A stretch of 64,000 nt of DNA from Xestospongia bergquistia (GCA_963965975.1 OZ014412.1:13282849-13346848), one strand, 5' to 3'. Positions 24,210 through 37,110 are shown, counted from the first letter of the stretch. The notes: a model not told the origin generated them from the sequence alone. Numbers and translations: made by a program.

Positions 24210-24789
24210 AGTCTCAGGTGTATGTTTAATAATAATGTATGAAATGTTCATTCAGTTTATACAAGAAGTTTGGCATAAGGAATGATACTACCATACATGA
24301 TATCTGGTTGTGTAATGCTGTGTTAATGATTTTGCAAATGATATATTCTATAACTTATTGTAGTTAATTGCTATTAATACATTACCATAATGATTGATAT
24401 GAACTGGAGTTTGAAGAAAAACTTCTTATATAAACTTATTCAAGTCAATAACAATTAGAAATTCTATTAGAAAAATTTTATAACAGACCATAATTAGTAT
24501 TCCAGGTAATAAACAATATCCTAACTTTGTTTAGTGCACCCACACATGTACTTCCAAAATCATCATGGTGACGTAAGTTCCGTTTCTACATCACATCCTT
24601 AAAGTTAAATGATAGCACGTGGTGAGTCTGTAAATATAATATTTATGTTTTGTATTTGCCTACCTAATTTTGTATGTATTGTAACATTTTGCTCCATTTG
24701 ACGTCATAAATTAATTTCCTTCACCTCTCCCTGGAGTTCACGCGATCAAATTTATTTTGCTTTAAATCTATCTTTCTATCTCTTTATCG

Positions 24790-25041
24790 ATGCTATCAAA
24801 GTCGAAGACACAAAGGCAACGTGAGGAATCACTAGTACTAGCAAGAGAAAGTAAAATGAGATGTTGTTCTAGTCAGGAGGAGTCAATGATGGAGGGTCAG
24901 TTTAGTGGAACGACCGATGAGGTTAGAACAGAATCTGAAGGACTTGTTGAATTGTTGGTGCTGTCTGGTGATGCCTTAGACATAGAGGATGTAGACGTCG
25001 ACCCATCATTTGATTTGGGCTCAAGTGTGAAGTCTGATTAG
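24790..25041 (+). CDS. N-terminal fragment of an unrecognised, possibly transposon-type protein
   Basis: The 83-codon frame starts MLSKSKTQRQREES and is acidic at its end. Beyond its stop another frame (25053-25170) reads CDKWVTHLNHEDRVSLGLLL and LTTVLGKDVTESAEF. This resembles the block before the 'KSDRTVREWR' motif in multi-copy transposase-like proteins of cnidarians, sponges and fish (family memory, not tested). No continuation was found, so it is probably a 5' remnant. Confidence 0.4.
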   Translation: MLSKSKTQRQREESLVLARESKMRCCSSQEESMMEGQFSGTTDEVRTESEGLVELLVLSGDALDIEDVDVDPSFDLGSSVKSD

Positions 25042-25913
25042 AGATCATATCATCGACAACTTTTGTGATAAATGGGTCACTCATCTTAACCATGAAGATA
25101 GAGTTTCTCTTGGCCTCCTTCTCTGCTTTCGACTTACAACTGTACTTGGAAAGGATGTAACAGAATCAGCAGAGTTTTCTTCATAAAATCAGCATTAGAT
25201 TCAGTATCCCTCCAAAGCATCAGAAGACACTTTGAAAGGTACACCATTACATGTTTACTTATGTTGAAGATATACCAAAAGGCTGAGAGTTAGAGAAGTT
25301 AGTTAAAAGTACAAAAAAGCTCTAAAATCTCACATAAAAATCTCTGAAAAACAAAGATATGTCTCGTTTTTGGCTATTATCATATTGTACATTTTCTGAT
25401 CATCTGTTATGACTATTCAACTTTTGACTTGATAGACTAATTTTCCTTTTAGTTTTTAATAACATGTTAAAGTGTTAATTTTTTCAGTTGAGAGGAAAGT
25501 ACATATCATTTCATTCAGAGCACTCAACACATTTTAATATATATTTTGAGTAAATAACATTTTTGATCTGATAAAGTCATAGCCCTCAAAGAGACCTTTC
25601 TATTGATACCCATAATGCTATATTTGTGAAAAAACTGAAGGACTACATATATATATTATGTGCAAAACAACAAGAAATAATTAAATGACGACATCATGGT
25701 TGCCATGGTAACAATTTGTATTTCTAGATATCACTGATGGCAATGTTGATGCTCAGTACCAAATGGTTTTGATCACTCTAGGAAATGTTACAAACTAAAA
25801 ACTCATTTTAAAATTTTTTGCTAATACATGTGTGATAAATGTAGACATGTTGTTTATATTGTGATGATATGTAGGCTTTTAAAAATTAGAGATAATTTTT
25901 ATTTTAACTACAT

Positions 25914-26283
25914 GGCTGTAGGAAGTGGGTAGGCCAGAGCCTCACCACTTTTCAGACTGAATTAATTAAAGTCATTGATAATAATTATAATTTGAAGACA
26001 CACCTCCTTCTGTAAACAAGCATGAGAGGACATGTCTGATGATGGCATTACCAGTTGTTACACAAAGCACCCTCAGTGCCAAGCCTAACCAACCAAAGTC
26101 AACAACTTCCCAACGAGATCGTTTGGAAAGAAAAGCAGGTTATTTCAGATACATTGGTTTGACATAATTGATTATTAACCACACCCTCATGAAATTAATT
26201 AGGCCAAAAACAATTTTCTCGGAGTGCTTCGCATGCCACACAGCTTCTCACGGCCCCACCACCTCTGTATGCTTCCTACAGCC
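25914..26283. mobile_element. Non-autonomous element with GGCTGTAGGAAG inverted ends
   Basis: GGCTGTAGGAAG at 25914-25925 is exactly inverted at 26272-26283 (CTTCCTACAGCC). The interior is less AT-rich than its surroundings and has no long frame. An empty site is visible in a sister repeat near 23040-23070: flanks CTAACT|AATTGTAGTCACTAGG there, against TTAACTACAT|element|TTGAAATAATTATAGTCACTAGG here. Confidence 0.75.
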
Positions 26284-27889
26284 TTGAAATAATTATAGTC
26301 ACTAGGTCAGTGGCTCACATACACATTATAAACATATTAGCACTTTACTACACACTACAACAATGCTTTCTTTATGATCTCTTACATCAACCAACAATTT
26401 AAATATATATATATTAGCACTGTATATTACAGACACTATGTTATTATATCTTAATTATAGCTACTACAATAACAAGTTTTGTCTTTGAAATTACTTTAGG
26501 AGTGCATATGCATATAAAGTTACAAGAGACACAATTATATGCACACAATTATAAACACATTACTACTATACTACATACTGAAGGAATGACTTCTTTATAT
26601 TATCTGACACTAGCAAACATATTTTAATTATATCTCATAGTGGCCAGATGTGATGAATACACGACACCAATAATCATTTGGAAAATACTGATGTTAAAAA
26701 TGTACAACACATCCTATAATGCAAACTTTTCAGGCTGTAACTATTAAACGGTACATGTGTTAAACTTCAATTAATTATAATAAATTAAGGTACTACTTGT
26801 TTATCTATTGCAACCTAATTAATTTGTTCTGTGGATAGGAAATCTGTAAAAATCCTCCCAATATTGAGCCTACTTAATGATCATCACTAAATATAGAGAT
26901 GCATCATGATGTTTCTTGGAGATAAATCTCACCTATAATAACTACAGCTACATGAGAAGTTTTAAGCTTGTAACATTAAGTTTTCTGTCTGTCAAAACAA
27001 ACATTTTTTTGTCATCTATAAGTTTTCTTGGCTATGCTGAATTTTTGAAGTCACATTGAGCTTTTGTCATGCAATATTTTAATCTATGCTATTTTTGTCC
27101 AAGGACAAACAATTGCTAGGAAAGTTTTAATTCCTCCATTCAATTTTGTTCTTGTCAAGATTAGGTTGAAATAGAAAGTATGGATGAGAGAGATGATGTG
27201 ATTAATGAAGCTTTTCTTTATGTCTATGAGAAGAAATATCCAGATGGAGGCAGAGTAACTAGTAAAGAAATAGTTATCATATTATCTCAGCCCTCAGTTA
27301 ATTATCATTATTTCATACAGTAGGACGTTGTAGTCACTGTTGATATTCCATAACTACTCAAAGAAAAGCCTTGTTTGAGAATGAAAGAAGAAATAATAGA
27401 AATAGTACAGCAGGAACATAAGAACAACATGATTGAAAGCATTCAATTCTTACAAAGTTTGAAGTTGGAGTCAAAGTTATGAAAAAGTTGTTTTGATAAT
27501 TTTTATCTTAGAATAACATATTGCAAGCAGATTTCTATCCTAAGATAAAATATTGCAAAGCATTTTTAATTCTTGTAAAAAATATCACACCATAGTCATA
27601 GGATAAATTTTGTGCTGGTAGGATCAATTCTGCAATATTATTTTATTGTAGTATAAAATAATTCTGCAATAATTGTCTAGTAGGATAATAGCTGTCATAA
27701 CAGGTATTGTATTTTTGTAAGCAAATATGTCATCTTGTGTTAATTATAATTACAATTACTACAATAATCACTTTTGTCTGTGTATTTATTTTAGGAGTGT
27801 CTATGTAACAACTTATAGATAATTAAATCACAAATAGCTACATAATTACATGTATTAATAACAACATTATATACAAAATATAGTCATGT
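26284..27889. other. AT-rich repeated intron-like DNA
   Basis: No exon was recognised. 26620-27740 matches 47990-49310 (shared landmarks: AACAAATTCTGTTC-like AATTTGTTCT, AGAGATGATGTGATTAATGAAGC versus AGAGATGATCTTATTAATGAAGC, and the AGTACAGCAGGAACATAAGAA word). A short frame at 27182 (MDERDDVINEAF...EKKYPDGGRVTSKE) could be a decayed coding fragment because its homologue at 48.66 kb partly conserves it. Between 27500 and 27700 several copies of a CCTAnGATAAAATATTGCAA-like word occur in both orientations. Confidence 0.5.
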
Positions 27890-30800
27890 ATAATACACAG
27901 TGATAAAGGAATATAAGCTTGAAGGCCAAAACGAGGTAAATAAAACTGGACCAGCTTGATGAAGAGGCAGCTTTCAAATGCCTTACTGCCAAAACAGGTC
28001 CAGGATTGTCAGCTATATCCAGAGCAAATATGAACAACAAGAAACATAAACAACCAGATAAAAAAAGAGAGACCAAAACATTACTAGACAACAAATATAA
28101 GCAATACGTCCAAGAAGAAATAGTTACTTCAGCCTAAAAAGATGCTACCATTTTGATTATCTACATTCATAAAAGTAATCCTTATTGAGTAGGTACAACT
28201 TTAGAAGGATTTGCACAGTCATAATAATAGTGACAATAATTTTGTTACAACAAGAGAGCTATAAAAAAATCAAGATTTATCATCACACACTAACACATGA
28301 CTGTTTTGCAACTATAACTGCATGTCTTGTTTAAAATAAAGATAAAGGTCTAGGACTTATTTTAGTATTAACTAAAATGGAGAAAAAATTGCCTTCTCTG
28401 TTGTTATTATACACTACCTAATAAGAAGTTATAACAATGTAACAATGACTAGGTGTCATGTTTGTTATACACACAAGAGTATTATTATTTTAGTATGACA
28501 CTTGTAAAGAAGAGGTCCTACAACAAGATTTTATTTACATGATAATGCTACATGTTATGTCTAATGTAAATTTATACTTCACTAACGTTGTCAACAGAAT
28601 CTAGGTTAGCTCCGTTGTTAACCAATAGTGTAGCAACTTGAGTCTTTCCAGTACGTGCAGCTTCATGCAAAGGAGTTATCTTGTTCTAAAAAATATAGAC
28701 AACAATACAAAGTAACACATGGAAATAGACTGTACTAGTACACTATGACAACATGTTTACTATTACTAATGCATCACAGAATAACTATTAATTACTGTAT
28801 TGTGGGTGTAGTATGGTACAAGTTCTATACAACCAGCATACTTATATAATACATTTTTTTTTACTATGACTGTATGATAAAGTTCATGTTTACATAACAT
28901 GGCAGAAAGGAGAGGATATGCATGTAGTAGAGAAAATGCAAATTAGTACAAAATCAATTATAATGTCCTGTTATCAAGATTTTTAAAAAAATAAATACAT
29001 TTTTCATGTTATTATGATATAAGAGAAAGTTAAAAGACATTTTGCACAATATAATTCTGTTTTACAATTATATATTTGTTATTGATATGATAACAATATT
29101 CGGGAATGTACAGGATTTATAAGAACAAGCAATCACTGAGTGACATAAGAATGTTAAATAGCACACAATATAACATCTAGACAAAGTATTATTAAGGAAA
29201 CAATTTTGTAATTAATATCTTATTATTCATTGTAATTAATTGTCATTCATATGGTTATGGTTGACCAGAACAGTAGTTTCATAATTTACAATAATTCTTT
29301 GAAATAATTAACAATCAGACTTATATTTATCATAAAAAACATACTTTATGCTGTCAAAATAAATCTGATGGTCTAATCTGTTCATGTCATGAGTGTAGAT
29401 AAAACAAAGGATCATTAAACTTTATTAGAACTAGACAAAAAAGAAATGGACTACTTAGTGCTAGGTTTGTAGGCATATTAGTGTTGACTACTCTTTAGGT
29501 AGTAATGAGCCTATTACTCACACATGAGGATGAACCTCTGGACCTTTTAGTATAAATCATTGCTTTTACAGGCTACTTCCTTGACATAAAATGTAACAAC
29601 AAAATGCCATAGATATTGTCATTATTTGAGACTCTCTCCTTTACTTATAATAGGATATTTACTGACCCTTAAAATGGTTACAATGAAGAAGTAATTGTTC
29701 CCACAGGGGGTATCTAAGAAGTTTACAATTGTACTGGCTAGATATATCTGAGTCAACTGTCTTCTAATAGCATTTGCAAAGGCTACATTGAATCTTCTTC
29801 AAGAAACATCAGTTCAAAATTTAACAGAGACCAGTAAATTAACAGGTCACAACTTATCATACTGGTAAAAGAAGCATATTTTAGGCATTGTACACTTCTG
29901 TTACCTATGACTTGTGTCATGATGTAGAAAGGGTAATTTAATTTGAAGTATTTTAACCAATAAGTCAGCCAGAGTTTAGTACTACCTAGTTGGTCTTTTT
30001 GGAAGTCCTTGCTCAAGTGTGTATCTCAAACTAGAAATTAACATGTATAAGATATTTCAATTTTTTTCCATGGCCACTTCATACTCTTTACTACCATTTC
30101 TGGTATGTATGGGTTCTGGCATGTACAAAAAGTCATAATATCTATGGCTAAATTCCTCACATAATATAAATTCAGACTTAAATACTGCATAAATGGACTG
30201 TCTCAAGTAGTAAATTTGACAAGTTATAAGAGCATATTAATATGTCTTAGGTGTGTGTTTCACACTGCAACATGTAATGTACATTGATTACACATAGTAT
30301 AAAAGTTTAACATTACAAAAAATAGGACTAAAAAGTAATGGAGCACAAAAACATCTGGTTGTGGCAATAGCTCTTTGTACATATACATATTGTTAATTCA
30401 TACCAAAATGTAATAATTACTAACAATGACCTGCTGTGTAAAGATCAGCTTAAATGTCATATTGTAAGGTTATTGTAATCATTAAGAAATCTGAGTATTT
30501 CCTTATACAAATTCACTATGTTTTTCTCAATATAAAATGCCAAGGATTAATTTATCAAAGTAATAAACAATTTTATGATGTATTCACTTTATTGCTACTG
30601 ATAGGGTTAAACCATTTAACTTATACAATAGAATAAACATTATGAAGACACTGACTTTAGTCAGTACTAAGGTTATAGTAGATGTATCCATGCTGTTTTA
30701 CAATAGTACTGATATCTATGCCTTTGAATGTTAAAATTAATTAATTATCTTTTAGCTTATAGGTTAACTAACATCACCAGAGATGCAATGAATATGTGAT

Positions 30801-31120
30801 AAATCACGCTGTAAACAAATTGTGCAATGGTTTTATTAAAAAATTGTGTAGCAAATATGTCTAGCCTCACTATTAGTGTTGAAGCTTAAAGAAAATAGGG
30901 AGAGGTGTTCTTGTAGTCATTTTACTTCTACAGATTTGGGAGAGCCCCAGATTACCATACATTGCTAGAATTATTATAATGATTAGTATATGAGAGTATC
31001 TGATGAAGATATAATTATTGTAGTGCAGTGATATTGAGGTAATCATGTTATACATAAGAAATATATGACGTCAGTGATGTTGTAGAGAAGCAATTGCATA
31101 ATAGATACTCTCATAATAGT
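27890..31120. repeat. Repeated block A with ankyrin exon (oldest copy)
   Basis: This block aligns along its length with 42190-45170 and 58250-61200: a basic frame (27.9 kb), AATAAAGATRAAR (28.34 kb), the ankyrin exon (28587-28685), TGCTGTCAAAATAAATCTGAT (29.35 kb), CACCAGAGATGCAATGAATATG (30.77 kb) and GATATTGAGGTAATCATG (31.03 kb). It is visibly more diverged from the other two than they are from each other. Confidence 0.85.
28587..28685 (-). CDS. Ankyrin-repeat exon (99 bp, phase 0)
   Basis: Minus-strand acceptor (ATATTTTTTAG) and donor (GACAAC|GTTAGT) bound exactly 33 codons starting NKITPLHEAARTG and ending GANLDSVDN, a full ankyrin repeat with TPLHxAA and LLVxxGA signatures. The exon length, boundaries and phase are the same as in exons 21092-21190 and 20066-20164, so it can be joined in frame to the core gene 7.4 kb downstream. 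It is the most divergent of the four distal copies (Ile3, Glu8, Thr12, Gln15, Asn33). Confidence 0.88.
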
Positions 31121-31318
31121 GATGTAAAGTACATACCTTGTTGTAATGGTAACATACCATATAAAACACCTCTTATTTGTCAGAATACTTCTGTTTGTTA
31201 GTATGTTCTAACAGTCTAATTATGCTTATAAATTATTCATAGTTGATATATAATATTAACTTGCGATATTAACAGGTTATAGTACACAAACACATTTTAA
31301 ATTATATCTCTATGTATT

Positions 31319-31340
31319 TAACACTTAGAGGACCACGCCT
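31319..31340. other. Probable piggyBac-type element end at TTAA
   Basis: TTAACACTTAGAGGACCACG starts at 31319. TTAA is the piggyBac target, and the terminal word CTTAGAGGACCA is shared with the inverted ends of the MITE at 47686-47868. It lies on the C-terminal side of the minus-strand transposase relic. No matching opposite end was found near 37.1 kb. Confidence 0.5.
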
Positions 31341-31652
31341 ATTTAATTAACATAAAACCACAGGAAAATGGTTGTTTATTGAGGAAGAAGACAAGTATAT
31401 ATACGCTTGAATTTCACTTTTCTCAAGTAGATGAGTTGCTTTAGGCCGTCTACCAGAACAATGTGTTTGTTGTTCTGACCTATCAGACCATTACTTTGGA
31501 TACTTGAATGCGCCTGCTGTCCATAGCAACGTGTAAAGGTTAGTAGTTTTGTACGTTCTTTTACTTATATAATGAAATGAATATGTGATAAATGAAGAAC
31601 TATGATTGATGAGTATCTGTTAGGTGTGATATTTTCTAAAACACTCGTCTGG

Positions 31653-32688
31653 TCACAAGGCTGGATTCTCTGGACAAGTCTGACAGACAAACAATGTTAG
31701 GTGGTGTTCTTCACTTTTATCACTACAGACAACGCAATCTCTCCTCCTTGTTCTCTTTTCCAAGTAATGAACACCCTTTGGATTCTTGGTAGCAGTAGCA
31801 GAGACTGATGGTGTGACAGAAAGTGATACTTCTCTCTCTTCAAGTAATGGTTCAAGAAGACATTGAATAAAGATAAGACATTCTGTGTGTGTTAACTTTG
31901 TTAGTGTCTTGATATAATTATAATATATACATTCACAACAACCACTTCTAGCATTCAAAAGAATACTTTTTCCACTATTTTATGGACTTGTGTAAAAAGA
32001 GTAATATGCCATTAACTGGTCAAGCTTGTCTCCAAGCATATAATAATTGTACTCATGCATGTCCAGTAGTTTCTCTTTTGTAGAATCTGTTAACCTTATA
32101 TTGATATAGAATATTAAACCATTATTGTACATATTATCATTATAATAATTACATAGAGTTACCATTGTCATTTTACCTGGGTTGTATTTATATCATCTTG
32201 TTATTGTATTTTGTTGAACGCATTAGAATTGTTCTCTTATCTTGCCATGCTAAAGCCATTATATTACCACATATGTAGCTTTCAGTTGTACTCTTGGTAA
32301 TTTTTATTTTCTTTTGATTTCTACAGGCAATCTTCGTTTGTGTGATAAAAGAGTACCTAATTCCCATTTGTTCCGATGTGTCAGGTAGAAGAGGACTAGT
32401 GTAAAATTGATCAGTGTAAAGATCATAGCCTTTGTCCCTGAGATGATCTGTCAAGGTTGTAACAAATTTGACTGTATGTGATGCTTCAGGATTGTCAATT
32501 AGGTTAGTGTCCTTTCTGTAGTATAAATGTAAGTTGTGCATGTAACCTGTTTTACTATTGGACAGAACGTAATATCCTTTTAGTCCCGATGGGTTCAGTT
32601 TTCCTTTCAAATACTGACAAAATGATACTCTTCCCTTGAATGAAATGACAGATTCATCTACAGCAATTTGTTTGTCTGGATTATAGTT
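31653..32688 (-). pseudogene. piggyBac-type transposase relic, catalytic and C-terminal part
   Basis: Read on the minus strand: NPDKQIAVDESVISFKGR, then LYTDQFYTSP, then EYNYYMLGDKLDQLMAYYSF, then WxxKVFF-like and a C-terminal CxxC...CxxC segment (DCVVC, FVCQTC). These are the order and motifs of the DDE domain and cysteine-rich tail of piggyBac transposases (DDE_Tnp_1_7). Frame changes near 32180 and 31970 and a stop in the KVFF-MLEV block show it is dead. The upstream part of the gene is displaced to 36950-37110 by the gypsy insertion: the TAGTT at the break is duplicated. Confidence 0.85.
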
Positions 32689-32856
32689 TGTGGTAACTTA
32701 AATAAACCTATGATGTAATGTTTATATAAATGTTCTGGAACTGCACTATATATTGTCATGTAAATTCAGTTTTGTTCAGTCTACAGTTGTTGAGTTATTG
32801 TTCTTTTAAATATATATGTTGTATTGGTAAGCTCGGTCACTAGTAGAATTACAACA
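32689..32856 (+). repeat. 5' LTR (168 bp)
   Basis: It begins TGTGGTAACTTAAATAAACC and ends CTAGTAGAATTACAACA. It contains AATAAA and ATATATATG elements that could serve as polyadenylation or promoter signals. Confidence 0.95.
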
Positions 32857-32881
32857 TATTTAGCGACGAGAGGTAAAAGAG

Positions 32882-35800
32882 ATGGCAGAGCTTATCAGTG
32901 GACTATTGGAACCGTTCGACCCTTCAAAATATATACAACGTTTCGAACTATTCGTGAAGGCCAATGACATCCCAGAGGAGAGGAAGAGTACAAAGTTCTG
33001 GCAAACATATTCGAGAAATCGGAGCAAGAGACTCTTGAGACACTCAAAGCTGAAGTAGGGAAGCATTTCAACTCCAAGTCTTCGGTTATAGCAGAGCAGT
33101 ATAAATTTGGTTGTCGACACCAGAAAGAGTCAGAAAGTATAGCAGATTTTGTTGCAGGCTTACGTAAGTTGGCAGCACACTGCAACTTTAAGAAGGCATC
33201 ATTAGATGAAACTCTTCGTGACAAATTCGTGTGTGGTCTACAGCACAAATATATCAGAAGTCGTCTACTTACAGAGGAAGATAATCTTACCTTCGATCAA
33301 TCAGTCAAGATAGCTACAGGATTAGAAGGTGCCAAGAAGCATGCTCACTTAATGCAGCAAGAAACTAAGAAAGAAGAAAACCATCGCACTACAAGATGAC
33401 ACAATACATTCAACCCAAGGTCATCCACCATTGTATGTTTTTGTTGTGGAGGTCCTCACGCAGCGCAGGCGTGCCAGTTCATTAAGGAAAAATGCCACAA
33501 TTGCGGCAAGACTGGCCACATCTGTTAGGTGTGTCGGAGCCCTACCACAATGTCTCAGAAGCCTAAAGAAAGACCAGCAAAGGGCCTGGACTCTGTAAAC
33601 AAGGAGGAGTCATCACCTCTGGAAGAACTCACTCCAGAAGAATGTAATAATTTATTTATGATTTATTCTTTTTCCTCTAGGTCTGATCCAATCAAGCTAG
33701 CCGTGGAAGTAAACGGACACAAGTTAGACATGGAGTTGGACACAGGTGCTTCAGTCTCTGTCATTAGTGAAGACACGTTCAATTCAGGGCTGTCCTCCTC
33801 AGTTCAGCTACGCCCTAGTAATGCATCTCTCACTTCGTATCAGGGCACTCGTTAGAAGTGCTAGGAAGTGCAAATGTCAAGGTTAAATACCAGACACAAA
33901 CAGTTACACTTCCAATTTTTGTAATCGAGGGCAAAGGTGTGAGTTTGTTCGGTCGTAACTGGCTGAAGAGGATCAAACTGGACTGGCAGATTATCAAAAG
34001 CTTTCGTATCAACTCACCATTGGATGAAGTCATTGAGAAACATTCTCGTCTTTTCAGATCCGAGCTAGGGAAGTTGAAGGATATGGAAGCCAAAATCTGT
34101 GTCCCCAGCAATGCTCAACCTCGTTATTTTAAACCTCGCCCAGTCCCCTACTCGTTACGTGACAAGGTAGATTGAGAACTAGAACATCTACTCAAAGGTG
34201 GAGTTATCTAACCAGTTCAATTTTCTGATTGGGCTATCCCAATCGTACCAGTTGTCAAGTCAGATGGGAGTATACATATTTGTGGAGATTATAAGGTGAC
34301 AGTCAATGCAGTCTCCAAACTAGAAGAGTATCCTCTTCCCTGAGTGGAAGATCTATTCGCAGCCCTTTCTGGAGGAAATGTATTCTCTAAACTAGACCTA
34401 TCTCATGCTTATCAACAAATTGTACTAGAAGAGGATTCCAAAACGTTTACTATCATTAACACTCAGAAGGGTTTATTTCAGTTCGAACAACTTTTGGTAT
34501 CTCTTCCGCCCCTGCCATTTTTCAACGAACAATTGAGAGTTTGTTGCAAGGGTTACCAGGGGTGGTTACATATATTAATGACATTTTAGTAACCGGAAAA
34601 AGCCAACACGAGCACCTTGAGAACCTGACAAGAGTACTGAATTGTTTAGAAGAAGCTGGAGTAACATTGAAGAGACACAAATGTACATTCACTGCATCGT
34701 CAGTTGAATACCTAGATCACGTTATCAATCAAGAGGGTTTGCATCCATCAGAGGAGAAAGTCAGAGCAATTAAACAAGCCCCACGTCCTCCAAATGTGAC
34801 AGAATTAAAGTCATTTTTAGGTTTGCTCAATTATTACTCTAAATTCTTGCCTCACTTATCTACTCTTTTGTCTCCACTGTATCATTTACTTAGGAAAAAT
34901 GGAAACTGGTCCTGTAGAAGTTGAAAGAAGATGCATTTAATAAAGCCAAGCAATTGCTTCAATCATCCACACTCCTCATGCATTATGATTGTCAGAAGGA
35001 GATCATACTTTCGTGTGATGCTTCACAGTATGGTTTAGGAGCAATTTTAGCTCATAAGATGGATGATGGATCAGAGAAACCAATTGCATTCATTTCTAGA
35101 ACTCTCTCACCAGCTGAGAAGAAGTACTCACAATTAGAAAAAGAAGGCCTAGCAATTATTTTCGCTGTGAAGAAACTACACCAATACTTATCAGGAAGAA
35201 AGTTCAAAATATATTCAGACCACCAACCACTCAAATATTTATTCAGTGAAACCCATCCGATACCAGTGATGGCTACATCAACGATTCAACATTGGTCACT
35301 ACTCCTCAGTTCTTATGAATATGAGATTGAATATCAACCAGGATCCAAAGTAGCAAATGCTGATGCTCTCAGTAGACTCCCTTTACCAGAGACCACACCC
35401 GAGTCAAGTAAAGATGGATCAGTAGAACTACTCATTCATCAACTCTCAGAAGTAATTGTCACTGCTAATCAAATAAAGAATTGGACAGAAAAGGATCCAA
35501 TCTTATCTCGAGTTCATCGTTTTGTATTACACAGATGGCCAAACATTGTTGACAATGAAGATCTCAAGCCATATTTTAACCATCGAGATGAACTCAGCAT
35601 CGTCAAAGGGTGTGTCTTGTGGGGATCACGAGTAATCATACCTCCACCTGGTCAGTCACTGATGTTGAATCAACTACATGACACTCATCCTGGAGTCAGT
35701 CAAATGAAGAGCCTTAGTCGTTCATATGTCTGGTGGCCAGGTATTGACAGTGATATTGTGAAGAGAGTGAGAGGATGTAATATGTGTCAAATGAATAGAC

Positions 35801-36761
35801 CTTCTCCTAGTAAAGTTTCTCTCCACCCATGGGAGTATCCCTCTAGACCTTGGGCGCGGATACACATTGACCATGCTGGTCCCTTCATGGGCAAATTGTT
35901 TTTACTGGTCATAGACGCTTATTCCAAATGGATTGATGTTGAAATACTGAACTCTACTTCTGCCGTGAGCACCATTATTAAACTTCGTTCATTATTACAC
36001 ACGGCATACCAGAACAGTTTGTGTCAGCTAACGGATCAGGTTTTCGAAGCGAGGAATTCAAGCAATTCACAACTCAGAATGGTATTAAACACATATTCAC
36101 ATCACCTTACCATCCCTCCTCCAATGGACTTGCTGAAAGGGCAGTTGAAACTTTCAAGAGTACAGTTGTTAAAATGGATGGTTCAATTGATGTACGTTTA
36201 TCTAGATTTTTACTTCAGTATAGGGTAACACCCCAGACTACTACTGGACTTTCCCCGTCTCAACTCCTAATGGGGAGGAAGATAAGAACATGTTTAGATT
36301 CACTACATCGTGATATGTCAGAAGATGTCGAGAAAAAACAGGAGAAACTCAAGGAACCTCGAAAGTTTAAACTGGATGATCTGTTGTTTGCAAAACATTT
36401 TCATGGATCCATGTGGATACCGGTGAAGGTAACTAAAATAACTGGACCTTTATCATATAAAGTTACAACTGAAAGTGGCGTGACTTTACGACATCATGTT
36501 GACCATCTTTGAAGATTTTCAGAAGAGTCACAAACTACATTATCAACTCAAGAGGATTGGTCAATAATAGATACCACACGTCAAGGAAGACCTCAACCTA
36601 ATCAGGTAGAAGTTTCAGAAGCTCGAGAAGATCGTATATAACCAACAGAGCCTACTCAATCAACACCTGAAAATCCAACACCAGTAGTGCGTTCACCAGT
36701 TACAAGATCAAGTCCAAAACAAAAACCGCCTGAAACATTTGCTCCACCCATTCGAACTTAA
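32882..36761 (+). pseudogene. gypsy gag-pol remnant (Gag, protease, RT, RNase H, integrase)
   Basis: Order: Gag from ATG 32882 (frameshift near 33000); CCHC knuckles near 33437-33535 with a TAG just after GHIC; protease DTGASVS (33750) and LFGRNWL; stops near 33855 and 34173; RT with DLSHAYQQIVL and, in the catalytic box, YIND instead of YxDD (34570); RNase H ([22 protein letters not shown]); integrase with HHCC finger (C-x2-C in CNMC), HIDHAG, SANG in place of the usual SDNG (36020-36030), and AERAVETFK; a TGA at 36510 precedes a Pro/Ser-rich tail ending 36761. The two catalytic-residue losses and at least six breaks make it inactive. It is described as found; no repaired reading is offered. 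Confidence 0.92.
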
Positions 36762-36781
36762 AAACTTAAAAAGGGGGAAAA

Positions 36782-36949
36782 TGTGGTAACTTAAATAAAC
36801 CTATGATGTAATGTTTATATAAATGTTCTGGAACTGCACTATATATAGTCATGTAAATTCAGTTTTGTTCAGTCTACAGTTGTTGAGTTATTGTTCTTTT
36901 AAATATATATGTTGTATTGGTAAGCTTGGTCACTAGTAGCATTACAACA
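36782..36949 (+). repeat. 3' LTR (168 bp)
   Basis: Same length as the 5' LTR, with three visible substitutions (TATATAG for TATATTG, AAGCTTGG for AAGCTCGG, TAGCATT for TAGAATT), about 98% identity by eye. Confidence 0.95.
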
Positions 36950-37110
36950 TAGTTACCTGGTATGATTGGTATTATAATATCAAAAAAGGCTCTATTTTGC
37001 ATTTTCCTTCTGAAATTATTTACCAAAATGTAACATCCCAAAAATCTGGAAGAAAAGATTTCAAGAAAACACTTTTCGGAAAAATGGAATGTTACAAACA
37101 TTATGCTGAC
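36950..37110 (-). pseudogene. piggyBac-type transposase relic, upstream part
   Basis: Read on the minus strand, one frame gives IPFFRKVFS then FFQIFGMLHFGK, with an in-frame stop between. This is the block preceding the first catalytic Asp region in piggyBac proteins (typically ...F..I...LHF.). It continues ...IIPGN and then joins, across the gypsy element, to NYNPDKQIAVDES at 32688. Beyond about 37110 the sequence is repeated intron-like DNA, so the N-terminus is lost. Confidence 0.7.

Larger units (their letters stand above)
32689..36949 (+). mobile_element. Complete Ty3/gypsy LTR retrotransposon, degenerate coding
   Basis: 5' LTR 32689-32856 and 3' LTR 36782-36949, each 168 bp (TGTGGTAACTTA...ATTACAACA), differ at three positions that I can count. 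A primer-binding region (TTTAGCGACGAGAGG) follows the 5' LTR and a polypurine tract (AAAAAGGGGGAAAA, 36768-36781) precedes the 3' LTR. The total is 4,261 bp. The short LTR and the PR-RT-RNaseH-IN order fit Ty3/gypsy (Metaviridae-type). It is nested within a piggyBac relic. Confidence 0.95.
32684..36954. repeat. 5-bp target-site duplication flanking the gypsy insertion
   Basis: TAGTT occurs at 32684-32688 immediately before the 5' LTR and at 36950-36954 immediately after the 3' LTR. Removing the element and one copy restores a continuous piggyBac coding phase, which confirms the insertion point. Confidence 0.93.

Noticed and set aside
32860-33248. Minus-strand frames over the gypsy gag
   Set aside because: Antisense to gag; no domain and no promoter context.
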